NCBI GenBank assembly: GCA_964472525.1
Contig: CAYYLL010000012.1
Location: forward strand, 13,147 to 77,146
Direction of reading: 5' to 3'
Length of the DNA stretch: 64,000 bases
DNA from: SZUA-37 sp964472525
Lineage (GTDB): Bacteria; Pseudomonadota; Gammaproteobacteria; UBA6429; Thiohalophilaceae
The notes below the pieces were generated by a model. The model saw nothing but the letters and a program-made list of their open reading frames with translations, did not search any database and was not told where the DNA came from. This document shows positions 7,645 through 16,078 of this stretch, one piece after another (position 1 is the stretch's first letter; each line of letters opens with the position of its first letter). The translations under genes were made by a program, and so were the position numbers.

Positions 7645-9651
7645 ATGGAATATAAATATAAAAAATACATGGATTTGGTGCATAACGCATTTGATGTGCA
7701 TACAACGTCACGACTGGTTAAACAACTTATTTTAATCCTGGTGGATTTGTGCATTATTCCCTTTTCATTCTGGGCTGCCTTTGCTCTACGAATGAGTGAA
7801 ATGGTTCCACGGCTAGAAGATTTCTGGTGGATTGTCGTTGCTGCGCCGTTGGTGAGTATTCCTGTTTTTTATACCTTTGGTTTATATCGTTCTATGTTGC
7901 GTTATATGGGAATACAGGTGGGTTGGTCAATAGTCAAAGGGATGGCTACGTCTACATTACTTTTATCCGCATTAATTTTTTTTACTCAAACACAAGGTTT
8001 TCCGCGTTCGGTTTTTATCATTTATTTTAGTTTTGGTGTTTTATTAATGGGAGGTAGTCGGGTGTTGATGCGCGCCTATCTGATGACTGTATTGCGGTTG
8101 CACAACCCGAAAGAAGCGGTGATTATTTATGGTGCCGGTTCGGCCGGGGTGCAACTAGCAACTGCTTTAGTGAATGCTAATGATTCTAAAGTGGTTGCTT
8201 TTATTGATGATGATAAAGCCATTCAGGGTAATTTAATTCATGGTATAAAAGTATTTAAAAAAGATAAACTCCAAGCACTCATCGATAAATATAATATCAA
8301 GCAAGTGTTATTAGCGATGCCTTCGGTACGTAAGTCTAGACGTAGAAAATTATTACAATCATTGGAAAAATTTGCGGTACGTGTGCGGACTGTACCGGGA
8401 ATGGAGGATTTGGTATCAGGTAAATCAAGTGTCGAAGAAATTCAGGATGTGGATGTTCTGGACTTATTAGGCCGTGATTCAGTACCACCCAATGAAAATT
8501 TATTGAAAGCCTGTATTGAAAATAAAGTTGTGATGGTTACGGGGGCAGGTGGTTCGATTGGTTCTGAACTTTGCCGGCAGATTATAAAACTAAATCCAGA
8601 TGCGTTGGTTCTTTTAGAACAGTCGGAATATGCACTTTATAAAATCGAAAAAGATTTAAACAGCCAGTTGGAACAATTGGCTTCCCGACAGGAGTCCCGT
8701 GTTAAATTAATTTCAGTGCTTGGCTCGGTGCAGAATAAATTTCGGTTGTCTCAGTCCATTAAAGCTTGTCAAGTCAATACAATTTATCATGCGGCTGCGT
8801 ATAAGCATGTGCCTTTAGTAGAACATAATATTATAGAAGGTATCCGTAATAATATTTTTGGAACATGTTATGCTGCTGAGGCGGCACTTGAAAATAATGT
8901 TGAAACCTTTATTCTTATTTCAACGGATAAGGCCGTGCGCCCAACAAACTTAATGGGTGCCTCTAAGCGTTTTGCCGAATTAATTTTACAAGCTTATTCA
9001 AAAATGCGAAATATTAATACACGTTTTTGTATGGTACGTTTTGGTAATGTGTTGGGATCATCAGGTTCAGTGGTGCCTTTATTTCGTGAACAGATTTTGT
9101 CGGGTGGCCCAGTAACGGTAACACACCCAGATATTATTCGTTATTTTATGACGATTCCTGAAGCAGCCCAACTTGTGATTCAAGCGAGTTCGTTGGGACA
9201 GGGTGGGGATGTGTTTGTTCTTGATATGGGCGAGCCAGTTAAAATATTGGATTTAGCTTATCGAATGATTCGATTAATGGGCTTAGATGTGATGGATGAG
9301 GAAAATATGGATGCCGACATTGAAATCAAATTTACCGGCCTGCGCCCAGGCGAAAAATTATACGAAGAATTATTAATAGGGAATAATGTTACTAAAACAT
9401 CGCATCCCCGAATTCAGCGTGCAGAGGAAGACAGTGTTTCACTTGATAATCTCAAGGATTATATGCTGCAATTAGATAAGGCTTGTAGTCATTATAATTG
9501 TGAGTCTATTATTAAACTAATGACACAGGTTGTTTTAGAATACACACCAAGTAAAGAAATAATGGATACCTTATGGTTTAAAGCTGAACATGAGTTGGAG
9601 CAAGCAAAATTAAAACCGCGTACTGATAAAGTTGTTAAATTAAAACCTTAA
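7645..9651 (+). CDS. membrane-bound nucleotide-sugar 4,6-dehydratase (CapD/WbpM/PglF family)
   Basis: 668 residues. Four N-terminal membrane helices (about 25-140) precede a first Rossmann-like region (GAGSAGVQLA), then the catalytic short-chain dehydrogenase domain with VTGAGGSIGSELCRQI near residue 300 and STDKAVRPTNLMGASKR. WbpM-type enzymes have a non-tyrosine catalytic triad in this segment. The expected reaction is conversion of UDP-GlcNAc to the 4-keto-6-deoxy sugar. It follows the transferase by 19 bases with a GGAGATAGG ribosome site. WecA/WbpL-like and WbpM-like genes are typically paired for FucNAc or QuiNAc-type initiation sugars; the actual sugar cannot be told from sequence. Confidence 0.9.
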   Translation: MEYKYKKYMDLVHNAFDVHTTSRLVKQLILILVDLCIIPFSFWAAFALRMSEMVPRLEDFWWIVVAAPLVSIPVFYTFGLYRSMLRYMGIQVGWSIVKGMATSTLLLSALIFFTQTQGFPRSVFIIYFSFGVLLMGGSRVLMRAYLMTVLRLHNPKEAVIIYGAGSAGVQLATALVNANDSKVVAFIDDDKAIQGNLIHGIKVFKKDKLQALIDKYNIKQVLLAMPSVRKSRRRKLLQSLEKFAVRVRTVPGMEDLVSGKSSVEEIQDVDVLDLLGRDSVPPNENLLKACIENKVVMVTGAGGSIGSELCRQIIKLNPDALVLLEQSEYALYKIEKDLNSQLEQLASRQESRVKLISVLGSVQNKFRLSQSIKACQVNTIYHAAAYKHVPLVEHNIIEGIRNNIFGTCYAAEAALENNVETFILISTDKAVRPTNLMGASKRFAELILQAYSKMRNINTRFCMVRFGNVLGSSGSVVPLFREQILSGGPVTVTHPDIIRYFMTIPEAAQLVIQASSLGQGGDVFVLDMGEPVKILDLAYRMIRLMGLDVMDEENMDADIEIKFTGLRPGEKLYEELLIGNNVTKTSHPRIQRAEEDSVSLDNLKDYMLQLDKACSHYNCESIIKLMTQVVLEYTPSKEIMDTLWFKAEHELEQAKLKPRTDKVVKLKP

Positions 9652-9699
9652 AGTATTTATTCCACTTTCCATTCCAAAATCAGAACCAGAAAATTAAAA

Positions 9700-10572
9700 A
9701 TGATGTTAGCTATACTTAAAGAAATGCGAGTTTATCAGTGGGTGAAAAATACGCTGATTTTTATTCCTTTATTGTTATCACACCAATATACAGATTTAGA
9801 TGCCGTTGCTGAGTCTATAATCGCCTTTATTGCTTTTAGTTTGTGTGCATCAAGTGTTTATATTATTAATGATCTATGCGATGTTGACTCGGATCGAAAA
9901 CATCCCATTAAAAAATTCAGACCCATCGCGGCAGGTATCCTATCGCCATTTGTTGCCAAAATAGCGGCTTTATTTTTATTTATTGCTGCATTAGGCGTTG
10001 CTTTATTGATTAACCAACAATTTGTATCGGTTTTTTCGGCGTACTTTATTTTGACCTTTACTTACTCGTTTGGGCTCAAAGAACAGGCTATTATTGATGT
10101 ACTAATATTGGGTGGATTATATACCCTGCGTATTATTGCCGGTATTTATGCCATTAATGTAGAAATGTCTTTTTGGCTGTTAGTCTTTTCATTATTTATT
10201 TTTATTAGTCTGGCTATGTTGAAACGATTTATTGAACTCAAAAACATGGAAGATCGAAATGAAGAAAAAATGACACGTCGCGGATATGTTGTTGGGGATG
10301 CAGACTTAATTTCTAAAATGGGTATTGTGTCTAGCTATATCGCTATTTTAGTGATTGCACTTTATATACATGATCCATTAGTGACGGCAAAATACTCAAG
10401 CCCTGTTTGGCTCTGGTTGGTCATACCAGCAATGCTTTATTGGCTCAGTCGTATTTGGCTTATCGCTAATCGAGGAGAATTACATGAAGACCCTGTTTTG
10501 TTCGCATTGCGAGATAAGGCAAGCTATGTCGTTGCTATTGTTTGTCTGGTTAGTGTGTTGGTTGCGATATAA
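9700..10572 (+). CDS. UbiA-type polyprenyl-phosphate phosphoribosyltransferase
   Basis: 290 residues, about nine membrane helices. It carries the UbiA aspartate motif NDLCDVDSDRKHP followed by FRPIAAG, and opens with MRVYQWVKNTLIFIPLL, which resembles the mycobacterial 5-phosphoribosyl-1-diphosphate:decaprenyl-phosphate transferase (Rv3806c) rather than quinone UbiA enzymes. Expected product: polyprenyl-phosphoryl-5-phosphoribose. The next two genes are the DprE1 and DprE2 homologues, which strongly supports this assignment. No gene for the 5-phosphate phosphatase step is present nearby. Confidence 0.85.
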   Translation: MMLAILKEMRVYQWVKNTLIFIPLLLSHQYTDLDAVAESIIAFIAFSLCASSVYIINDLCDVDSDRKHPIKKFRPIAAGILSPFVAKIAALFLFIAALGVALLINQQFVSVFSAYFILTFTYSFGLKEQAIIDVLILGGLYTLRIIAGIYAINVEMSFWLLVFSLFIFISLAMLKRFIELKNMEDRNEEKMTRRGYVVGDADLISKMGIVSSYIAILVIALYIHDPLVTAKYSSPVWLWLVIPAMLYWLSRIWLIANRGELHEDPVLFALRDKASYVVAIVCLVSVLVAI

Positions 10573-10580
10573 TTTATCGA

Positions 10581-11939
10581 ATGTCTTCTCGTCATCATTC
10601 AAATCATCCTGCTAATTTTAATTGCCTCTCATGGGGAAATTATCCTAAATATGCACCTAAAGATGTAATTCATTACCCTTGGTCTTATTCAAGCATTCAT
10701 TTTGATGATTCACCTTATTTAGCCTATGGTGTGGGGCGGAGCTATGGTGATAGCTGTTTAAATAAAAATGGCATAATCATTAATTCCTCCCAACTTAATC
10801 ATATCCTTGTTTTTGATAAAGACAACGGTACTGTTCGTTGTGAGGCAGGCGTTACTTTTGACGAACTGTTATCAGTCATTGTCCCTAATGGCTGGTTCTT
10901 ACCAGTTACCCCTGGAACGCGTTTTGTTACTGTTGCAGGTGCATTGGCTAACGATGTACATGGCAAAAACCATCATGTTGTGGGTAGCTTTGGTAATCAT
11001 ATTATTGCTTTTGAATTAAAACGTTCAAATGGGCAAACATTACTTTGTACTCAGGATAATGAGAATAAGTCATTTTTTAACGCGAGTATCGGCGGCTTGG
11101 GTTTGACCGGCTTTATTACTTGGGTCGAATTTAAATTAAAAAAAATTATTAATTCATATGTGACAACATCAACAAAAACATTTTCATCGATTGGTGAATT
11201 CTTTGAATTAGATGAGCAATATCTAGGCAGTCATGAATACTCAGTTGCATGGATAGACACGACGGCTCGTTTAAATAATCTTGGACGGGGTTTGTATTTT
11301 TTAGGCGAGCACGCGAAAGAGCATCCTGTTGCGTATACCAATAAACACAAAAATAAAAAGAGCTTGAATTTACCGATTAATTTCCCTAATTTTTTTCTGA
11401 ATAATTTTACTGTTAAAGCATTTAATATGCTTTATTTTAATACCAATAAAAATGCAAAGGAACAAGCATTAACTCATTACGCACCGTTCTTTTATCCACT
11501 GGATAACATCCGAAATTGGAATCGTATGTACGGCAAGCGAGGTTTCTTTCAGCATCAATGTGTTGTACCACTTGATAATGGCAAAGAAGTGGTAACTGAA
11601 ATATTAAAACGTGTCTCAGACAAAGGAATGGCCTCATTTTTATCCGTATTAAAACGATTTGGAAATATACCCTCAGTGGGTATGATGTCTTTCCCTCGAG
11701 AGGGGTATACTCTGGCTTTGGACTTTCCAAATAAGGGAAAACGGACTCTGGCATTTCTGAATGATTTGGATAGTCTGGTTCGCTCGGTTAATGGTGCGAT
11801 TTATCCGGCAAAAGATGCCAGAATGTCTGCGGATATGTTTGCCACATCATTTCCTAATTTGGAAGAATTTAAACGATATATTGACCCGGGTTTTTCTTCG
11901 AGTTTATGGCGAAGAGTCACACAACAGCAAGAATTATAA
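10581..11939 (+). CDS. DprE1-like polyprenylphosphoryl-ribose 2'-oxidase (FAD)
   Basis: 452 residues, close to the 461 of mycobacterial DprE1. It has an FAD_binding_4 domain with YGVGRSYGDS (residues 49-58) and the DprE1 signature PGTRFVTVAGA...DVHGKNHH...GSFGNH (111-140). The catalytic lysine is in PAKDAR (Lys411, matching Lys418 of M. tuberculosis). In the active-site segment GYTLALDFP, Ala379 replaces Cys387, the residue attacked by covalent benzothiazinones. The enzyme oxidises lipid-linked ribose at C2' to the keto intermediate used by DprE2. It sits 8 bases after the UbiA gene and 4 bases before the reductase, clearly one operon. Confidence 0.9.
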   Translation: MSSRHHSNHPANFNCLSWGNYPKYAPKDVIHYPWSYSSIHFDDSPYLAYGVGRSYGDSCLNKNGIIINSSQLNHILVFDKDNGTVRCEAGVTFDELLSVIVPNGWFLPVTPGTRFVTVAGALANDVHGKNHHVVGSFGNHIIAFELKRSNGQTLLCTQDNENKSFFNASIGGLGLTGFITWVEFKLKKIINSYVTTSTKTFSSIGEFFELDEQYLGSHEYSVAWIDTTARLNNLGRGLYFLGEHAKEHPVAYTNKHKNKKSLNLPINFPNFFLNNFTVKAFNMLYFNTNKNAKEQALTHYAPFFYPLDNIRNWNRMYGKRGFFQHQCVVPLDNGKEVVTEILKRVSDKGMASFLSVLKRFGNIPSVGMMSFPREGYTLALDFPNKGKRTLAFLNDLDSLVRSVNGAIYPAKDARMSADMFATSFPNLEEFKRYIDPGFSSSLWRRVTQQQEL

Positions 11940-11943
11940 TTTT

Positions 11944-12681
11944 ATGAAAAACATCGTTATTATTGGAGCCACTTCCGGCATTTCACAGGCGGTTGCAAAA
12001 CAAATGTTGGCTGATGATGTGTGCTTGCATCTGGTTGCGCGCGATGAAAAAAAATTAAACATTGTTGCCAGTGACCTTAAAGCACGCGGTTGTGGCAATG
12101 TTATTTGTTATCAACTGGATTTTAACATGCTTACGCAACATGCGGTTGTGGTGCAGGATATTGTCGATAAAGCCGGTATCATTGATACTCTATTTGTTTG
12201 TTATGGCATTATGTATCCACAAAATGAATGTGAAGTTGATGTAACAAAAGCACTGGAACAAGTGTGCTCTAATTATACCAGTGTTATTTCATTACTGGTT
12301 CTTTTTAGTCAGTCGATGCAAAAACAAACGACAGGCACGATTGCGGTTGTCTCATCAGTTGCCGGTGATCGTGGGCGTAAAAGTAATTATATTTATGGTT
12401 CAGCAAAAGCCGGGTTAAGCACTTATCTGGAAGGTCTGCGTTATAAATTATATGAGAGTGGTATCCATGTGGTAACAATTAAACCAGGTTTTGTCGACTC
12501 ACCTATGACCACACATTTATCGAAAGGCGCATTGTGGGTTTCAACGGATGTGGCTGCTGGCTATATTGTTAAAGCAATAAACAAAAAGAAGAGTGTGGTT
12601 TATGTCCCGCCTTTCTGGTTTCTAATTATGAGTATTATAAAAATAATTCCTACTTTTATTTTCAGGAAATTAAATTTTTAA
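11944..12681 (+). CDS. DprE2-like short-chain reductase
   Basis: 245 residues from ATG 11944; an upstream extension in the same frame runs inside the DprE1 gene and is rejected. Classic SDR: cofactor loop GATSGIS (residues 8-14), catalytic Ser in VSSVAG and YIYGSAK carrying the Tyr-x3-Lys pair. It has the hydrophobic C-terminal stretch (FWFLIMSIIKIIPTFIF) seen in DprE2 homologues, which suggests membrane association. It should reduce the 2-keto lipid intermediate to polyprenyl-phosphoryl-D-arabinose, completing epimerisation with the DprE1-like partner. Position immediately after that gene supports the assignment. Confidence 0.87.
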   Translation: MKNIVIIGATSGISQAVAKQMLADDVCLHLVARDEKKLNIVASDLKARGCGNVICYQLDFNMLTQHAVVVQDIVDKAGIIDTLFVCYGIMYPQNECEVDVTKALEQVCSNYTSVISLLVLFSQSMQKQTTGTIAVVSSVAGDRGRKSNYIYGSAKAGLSTYLEGLRYKLYESGIHVVTIKPGFVDSPMTTHLSKGALWVSTDVAAGYIVKAINKKKSVVYVPPFWFLIMSIIKIIPTFIFRKLNF

Positions 12682-12714
12682 AGATAGCATTAAAAATTCA
12701 AGAGTAACGCAATA

Positions 12715-13656
12715 ATGAATAAGAACGATAAAATGATTCTACCGGGTGGTGCCGGGCTGGTTGGTCAGAATTTGGTGGTTCAACTTAAAAAACAGGGTTA
12801 TAGCAATCTGGTTGTTATTGACAAACACTCAACAAATTTAAAAATTTTAAAGCAACTGCATCCCGATGTTGTCTGTATTGAAGAAGATCTTGTTGAAGAG
12901 GGTGCTTGGCAATTGCATATGAACGGAGCAGCCGCCATTGTAATGCTACAGGCTCAAATTGGGGCAAAATCATCCACACCGTTTATTGCAAATAATATAA
13001 ATTCAACTCAAATGGTGCTGGATGCGGCCAGTAAATATCAGGTTCCCTATATTGTGCATATTAGTTCATCGGTTGTTGAATCGGTTGCTGATGACGACTA
13101 TACCGAAACTAAAAAGAAACAGGAAGAGATGGTAAAAGCATCCGGTATTGGGCATTGTGTCTTGCGCCCAACCCTGATGTTTGGTTGGTTTGACCGAAAG
13201 CATTTGGGCTGGCTTTCCCGTTTTATGCAGCGAATCCCTATTTTTCCTATTCCCGGGCATGGCCGTTATATGCGTCAGCCACTGTATGTTGCTGATTTTT
13301 GTCGAATTATTGAAAGTTGTTTGCAACAACAGCCCAATGGCAATATTTATAATATTTCAGGCAAGGAGCAAGTAGATTATATTGATATTATCCGTGAGAT
13401 TAAGAAAGCACAGCATTTAAAAACTTGGATACTTAAAATTCCGTACTCACTTTTTTGGCTATTAATTGCAACGTATGGAGTGTTTTCGAGTGATCCTCCT
13501 TTTACAAGCTCTCAACTCAAAGCTTTGACGGCAAAAGATGAATTTGAGCTTATCCCTTGGGAGGAAATTTTTAATACTTCAGCAACGCCTTTTTCTGACG
13601 CGATTGCTGAAACATTTTGTGATACGCAGTATTCAAAGATTATTCTAGACTTTTAA
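12715..13656 (+). CDS. NAD-dependent epimerase/dehydratase-like protein of the glycan cluster
   Basis: 313 residues, extended SDR. Cofactor motif GGAGLVG near residue 12, SSSVVE, and a Tyr-x3-Lys pair in YTETKKK. Sequence outside these motifs is divergent, and a hydrophobic stretch (IPYSLFWLLIATYGVF) lies near residue 245, so membrane association is possible. Good candidates are a WbpV-like 4-reductase acting after the 4,6-dehydratase, or a further lipid-sugar reductase. It is the last gene of the cluster that starts with rfaH, 33 bases after the DprE2-like gene. Substrate unknown. Confidence 0.72.
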   Translation: MNKNDKMILPGGAGLVGQNLVVQLKKQGYSNLVVIDKHSTNLKILKQLHPDVVCIEEDLVEEGAWQLHMNGAAAIVMLQAQIGAKSSTPFIANNINSTQMVLDAASKYQVPYIVHISSSVVESVADDDYTETKKKQEEMVKASGIGHCVLRPTLMFGWFDRKHLGWLSRFMQRIPIFPIPGHGRYMRQPLYVADFCRIIESCLQQQPNGNIYNISGKEQVDYIDIIREIKKAQHLKTWILKIPYSLFWLLIATYGVFSSDPPFTSSQLKALTAKDEFELIPWEEIFNTSATPFSDAIAETFCDTQYSKIILDF

Positions 13657-13826
13657 ACTGTCTATGACAGTTGTGTGAATTAACCGGTTTAGTTGCCACG
13701 GCACAAAAAATATCTATGATGACATTGTAAAAGTCAGTTTTTTTGCGCCTTGATGGTTTAGTTTTTCAGAAACCCTCTTTAAAATCGAGATTTTTAGCAT
13801 GAAATAGCAAAAACATTGTAAATTTA

Positions 13827-13855
13827 TTGGTTATAAACTTTTATAGTGGTATAAT
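13827..13855 (+). promoter_or_regulatory. sigma-70 promoter of the rimP-nusA-infB operon
   Basis: TTGGTT (-35, 13827-13832), a 17-base spacer, and TATAAT (-10, 13850-13855), upstream of the leader hairpin and rimP. Confidence 0.7.
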
Positions 13856-13885
13856 TTGCCTGTATTAAAGGTAAATTGAATTTTG

Positions 13886-13908
13886 AAAGTGGGCTTCGAG
13901 CCCACTTT
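13886..13908 (+). terminator. leader hairpin of the rimP operon (terminator-like)
   Basis: A perfect 10-bp stem (AAAGTGGGCT / AGCCCACTTT) with loop TCG lies about 25 bases after the predicted transcription start and is followed by TTGTTT. It resembles a Rho-independent terminator, but sits before the genes, so it may attenuate the operon or mark the end of a short leader RNA. Confidence 0.6.
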
Positions 13909-14003
13909 TTGTTTCTTAAGATTAAGTTTTTTGGATTGTGGACATTGGTAGAAGAAGCATTCCCTAGTATTTTAGGGGGGTGGATCAAGAACACCGGGAT
14001 ATT

Positions 14004-14462
14004 ATGGCGCGAATACAGCAACAATTAGTCGAAATGTTTGCCCCAACGGTTTCTGCTCTGGGGTATGAATTATTAGGCATTGAATATATATCACAAGGTA
14101 AACATTCGGTGATCCGAATCTTTATCGACTCAGATAATGGTATTAATTTAGATGACTGCCAAAAGGTCAGTCGCCAGGTGAGTGGTATTTTAGATGTCGA
14201 AGATCCCATTACTGGTGAGTACAGTTTAGAAGTTTCTTCGCCAGGAACAGAACGGCCCTTATTTACATTGGAACATTATGTGCAATTCACAGGGCAGCCT
14301 GTATTTTTGCGTTTTTATGGCATGATTGAGAAGCGCCGTAAATTAAAAGGGCATATCGTTTCAGTTGAGGAAAGTAAGATCACAATAAGTGAACTTGATA
14401 CTGAGCTGGAATTTGTGATTGATTTTGATGATATTGATAAAGCGCACTTAATCCCTGCGTAA
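14004..14462 (+). CDS. rimP: ribosome maturation factor RimP
   Basis: 152 residues from ATG 14004, where the protein begins MARIQQQLVEMFAP in line with typical RimP; an in-frame GTG at 13980 would add 8 residues but has a poorly spaced ribosome site. Core motifs: LGYELLGIEY, RIFIDSDNGINLDDCQKVSRQV and YSLEVSSPGTERPL. RimP assists 30S subunit assembly. It is followed by nusA 32 bases downstream in the standard gammaproteobacterial order. Confidence 0.92.
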   Translation: MARIQQQLVEMFAPTVSALGYELLGIEYISQGKHSVIRIFIDSDNGINLDDCQKVSRQVSGILDVEDPITGEYSLEVSSPGTERPLFTLEHYVQFTGQPVFLRFYGMIEKRRKLKGHIVSVEESKITISELDTELEFVIDFDDIDKAHLIPA

Positions 14463-14494
14463 GTTTAACGTAGTGTTAAAACTAGGACAAAGTA

Positions 14495-15994
14495 ATGAAT
14501 AAAGAAATCTTAATGGTTGTTGATGCTGTTTCAAATGAAAAAGGCGTTGATAAAGATATTATTTTTGAAGCCATTGAAGCGGCACTCGCCATGGCAACTA
14601 AAAAGCGTTATGACGCTGACATTGATGTACGTGTTGCCATCGACAGAGAAACCGGTGCTTATGATACCTTTAGACGTTGGTTGATCGTCGCCGACGATGC
14701 AGTTGAACAACCCGAAAGAGAATACACCTTAAGTGCGGCACAATACGATGATGAAAATCTTCAGGAAGGCGACTATATAGAAGAACAAATTGAGTCGGTT
14801 GAATTTGGTCGTATCGCGGCACAAACAGCCAAACAGGTGATTGTTCAAAAGGTACGAGAAGCGGAACGCGCACAGGTTGTCGAACTATATGAAGGTCGTA
14901 TCGGTGAATTGGTCATGGGTGTGGTGAAGCGTGTTGAGCGTGGTAATGTTTATCTGGACTTAGGCGCAAATGCAGATGCAATTATTCCGCGTGAAGATAT
15001 GATCCCCCGTGAAGCGGTGCGTCCGGGTGACCGCATTCGAGGTTATTTGAAAGAAATAAACAAAGAAGTGCGTGGTCCACAATTATTTGTAAGTCGAACT
15101 GCACCTGAATTTTTAATTGAATTGTTTAAAATTGAAGTCCCTGAAATTGGTGAAGGTTTAATTGAGTTAATTGGCGCTTCACGTGACCCAGGTTCACGTG
15201 CAAAAATTGCGGTTCACAGTACCGAAGCACGCATCGATCCAGTCGGTGCCTGCGTAGGGATGCGTGGTTCGCGTGTGCAGGCAGTATCGAATGAGCTTGC
15301 AGGCGAAAGAATTGATATCGTTTTATGGGATGACAATCAGGCGCAGTTCGTCATTAATGCCATGTCACCGGCTGAAGTATTATCCATCGTTGTCGATGAA
15401 GATTCCGAATCCATGGACATTGCTGTCGCAGAAGAGCAACTATCACAAGCGATTGGCCGTGGTGGACAGAATGTTAAATTAGCAAGTGAACTCACTGGCT
15501 GGACTTTGAATGTGATGTCAGAAACCGATGCAGAAGAAAAAGGTGAAGCAGAAGCCGAACGTATCCAGAAATTATTTATGGATCAATTAGATGTTGATGA
15601 AGAAGTCGCCGTTATTCTTGCACAGGAAGGCTTTTCAACTATTGATGAAATTGCCTATGTCCCTGTTGATGAAATGCGGGAAATTGAAGAATTTGATGAT
15701 GATATGGTAAATGAGTTACGCGGACGTGCGAATGACGTTCTTTTAACGCGTGCCATATCAAAAGAAGAAGATTTAAGTGTAGAACCAGCTGATGACCTGA
15801 AAGAAATGGACGGTATGGAATTACCTCTGGCCTATAAACTGGCAAAACAGGGTGTGATTACCATGGAAGATTTAGCAGAACAATCGGTGGATGAATTAAT
15901 GGTTGTGGATGACATGGATGAAGAACTTGCTGCTCAGTTAATCATGACAGCACGCAAACCCTGGTTTGAAGAAGCGGAACAAAACGAGTCGTAA
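14495..15994 (+). CDS. nusA: transcription termination/antitermination factor NusA
   Basis: 499 residues, full length. An N-terminal RNA-polymerase-binding domain is followed by an S1 domain (about 135-200, GVVKRVERGNVYLDLG), two KH domains (GASRDPGSRAKIAV; AIGRGGQNVKLA) and two C-terminal acidic repeats typical of gammaproteobacterial NusA. It modulates pausing, termination and antitermination. A ribosome site AGGAC precedes ATG 14495. No anomalies seen. Confidence 0.97.
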   Translation: MNKEILMVVDAVSNEKGVDKDIIFEAIEAALAMATKKRYDADIDVRVAIDRETGAYDTFRRWLIVADDAVEQPEREYTLSAAQYDDENLQEGDYIEEQIESVEFGRIAAQTAKQVIVQKVREAERAQVVELYEGRIGELVMGVVKRVERGNVYLDLGANADAIIPREDMIPREAVRPGDRIRGYLKEINKEVRGPQLFVSRTAPEFLIELFKIEVPEIGEGLIELIGASRDPGSRAKIAVHSTEARIDPVGACVGMRGSRVQAVSNELAGERIDIVLWDDNQAQFVINAMSPAEVLSIVVDEDSESMDIAVAEEQLSQAIGRGGQNVKLASELTGWTLNVMSETDAEEKGEAEAERIQKLFMDQLDVDEEVAVILAQEGFSTIDEIAYVPVDEMREIEEFDDDMVNELRGRANDVLLTRAISKEEDLSVEPADDLKEMDGMELPLAYKLAKQGVITMEDLAEQSVDELMVVDDMDEELAAQLIMTARKPWFEEAEQNES

Positions 15995-16078
15995 TTTTAA
16001 TATTGATGATACTTGAATACTCAATATAAATTTAGAACTGATTTTGAATACAGAATAGTTAATTAAGGTAAAAAATAA

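Noticed and set aside
11761..11943. Longer start for the DprE2-like gene
   Set aside because: The extra 61 residues lie inside the DprE1-like coding region and have no SDR character; ATG 11944 starts directly at the Rossmann strand.
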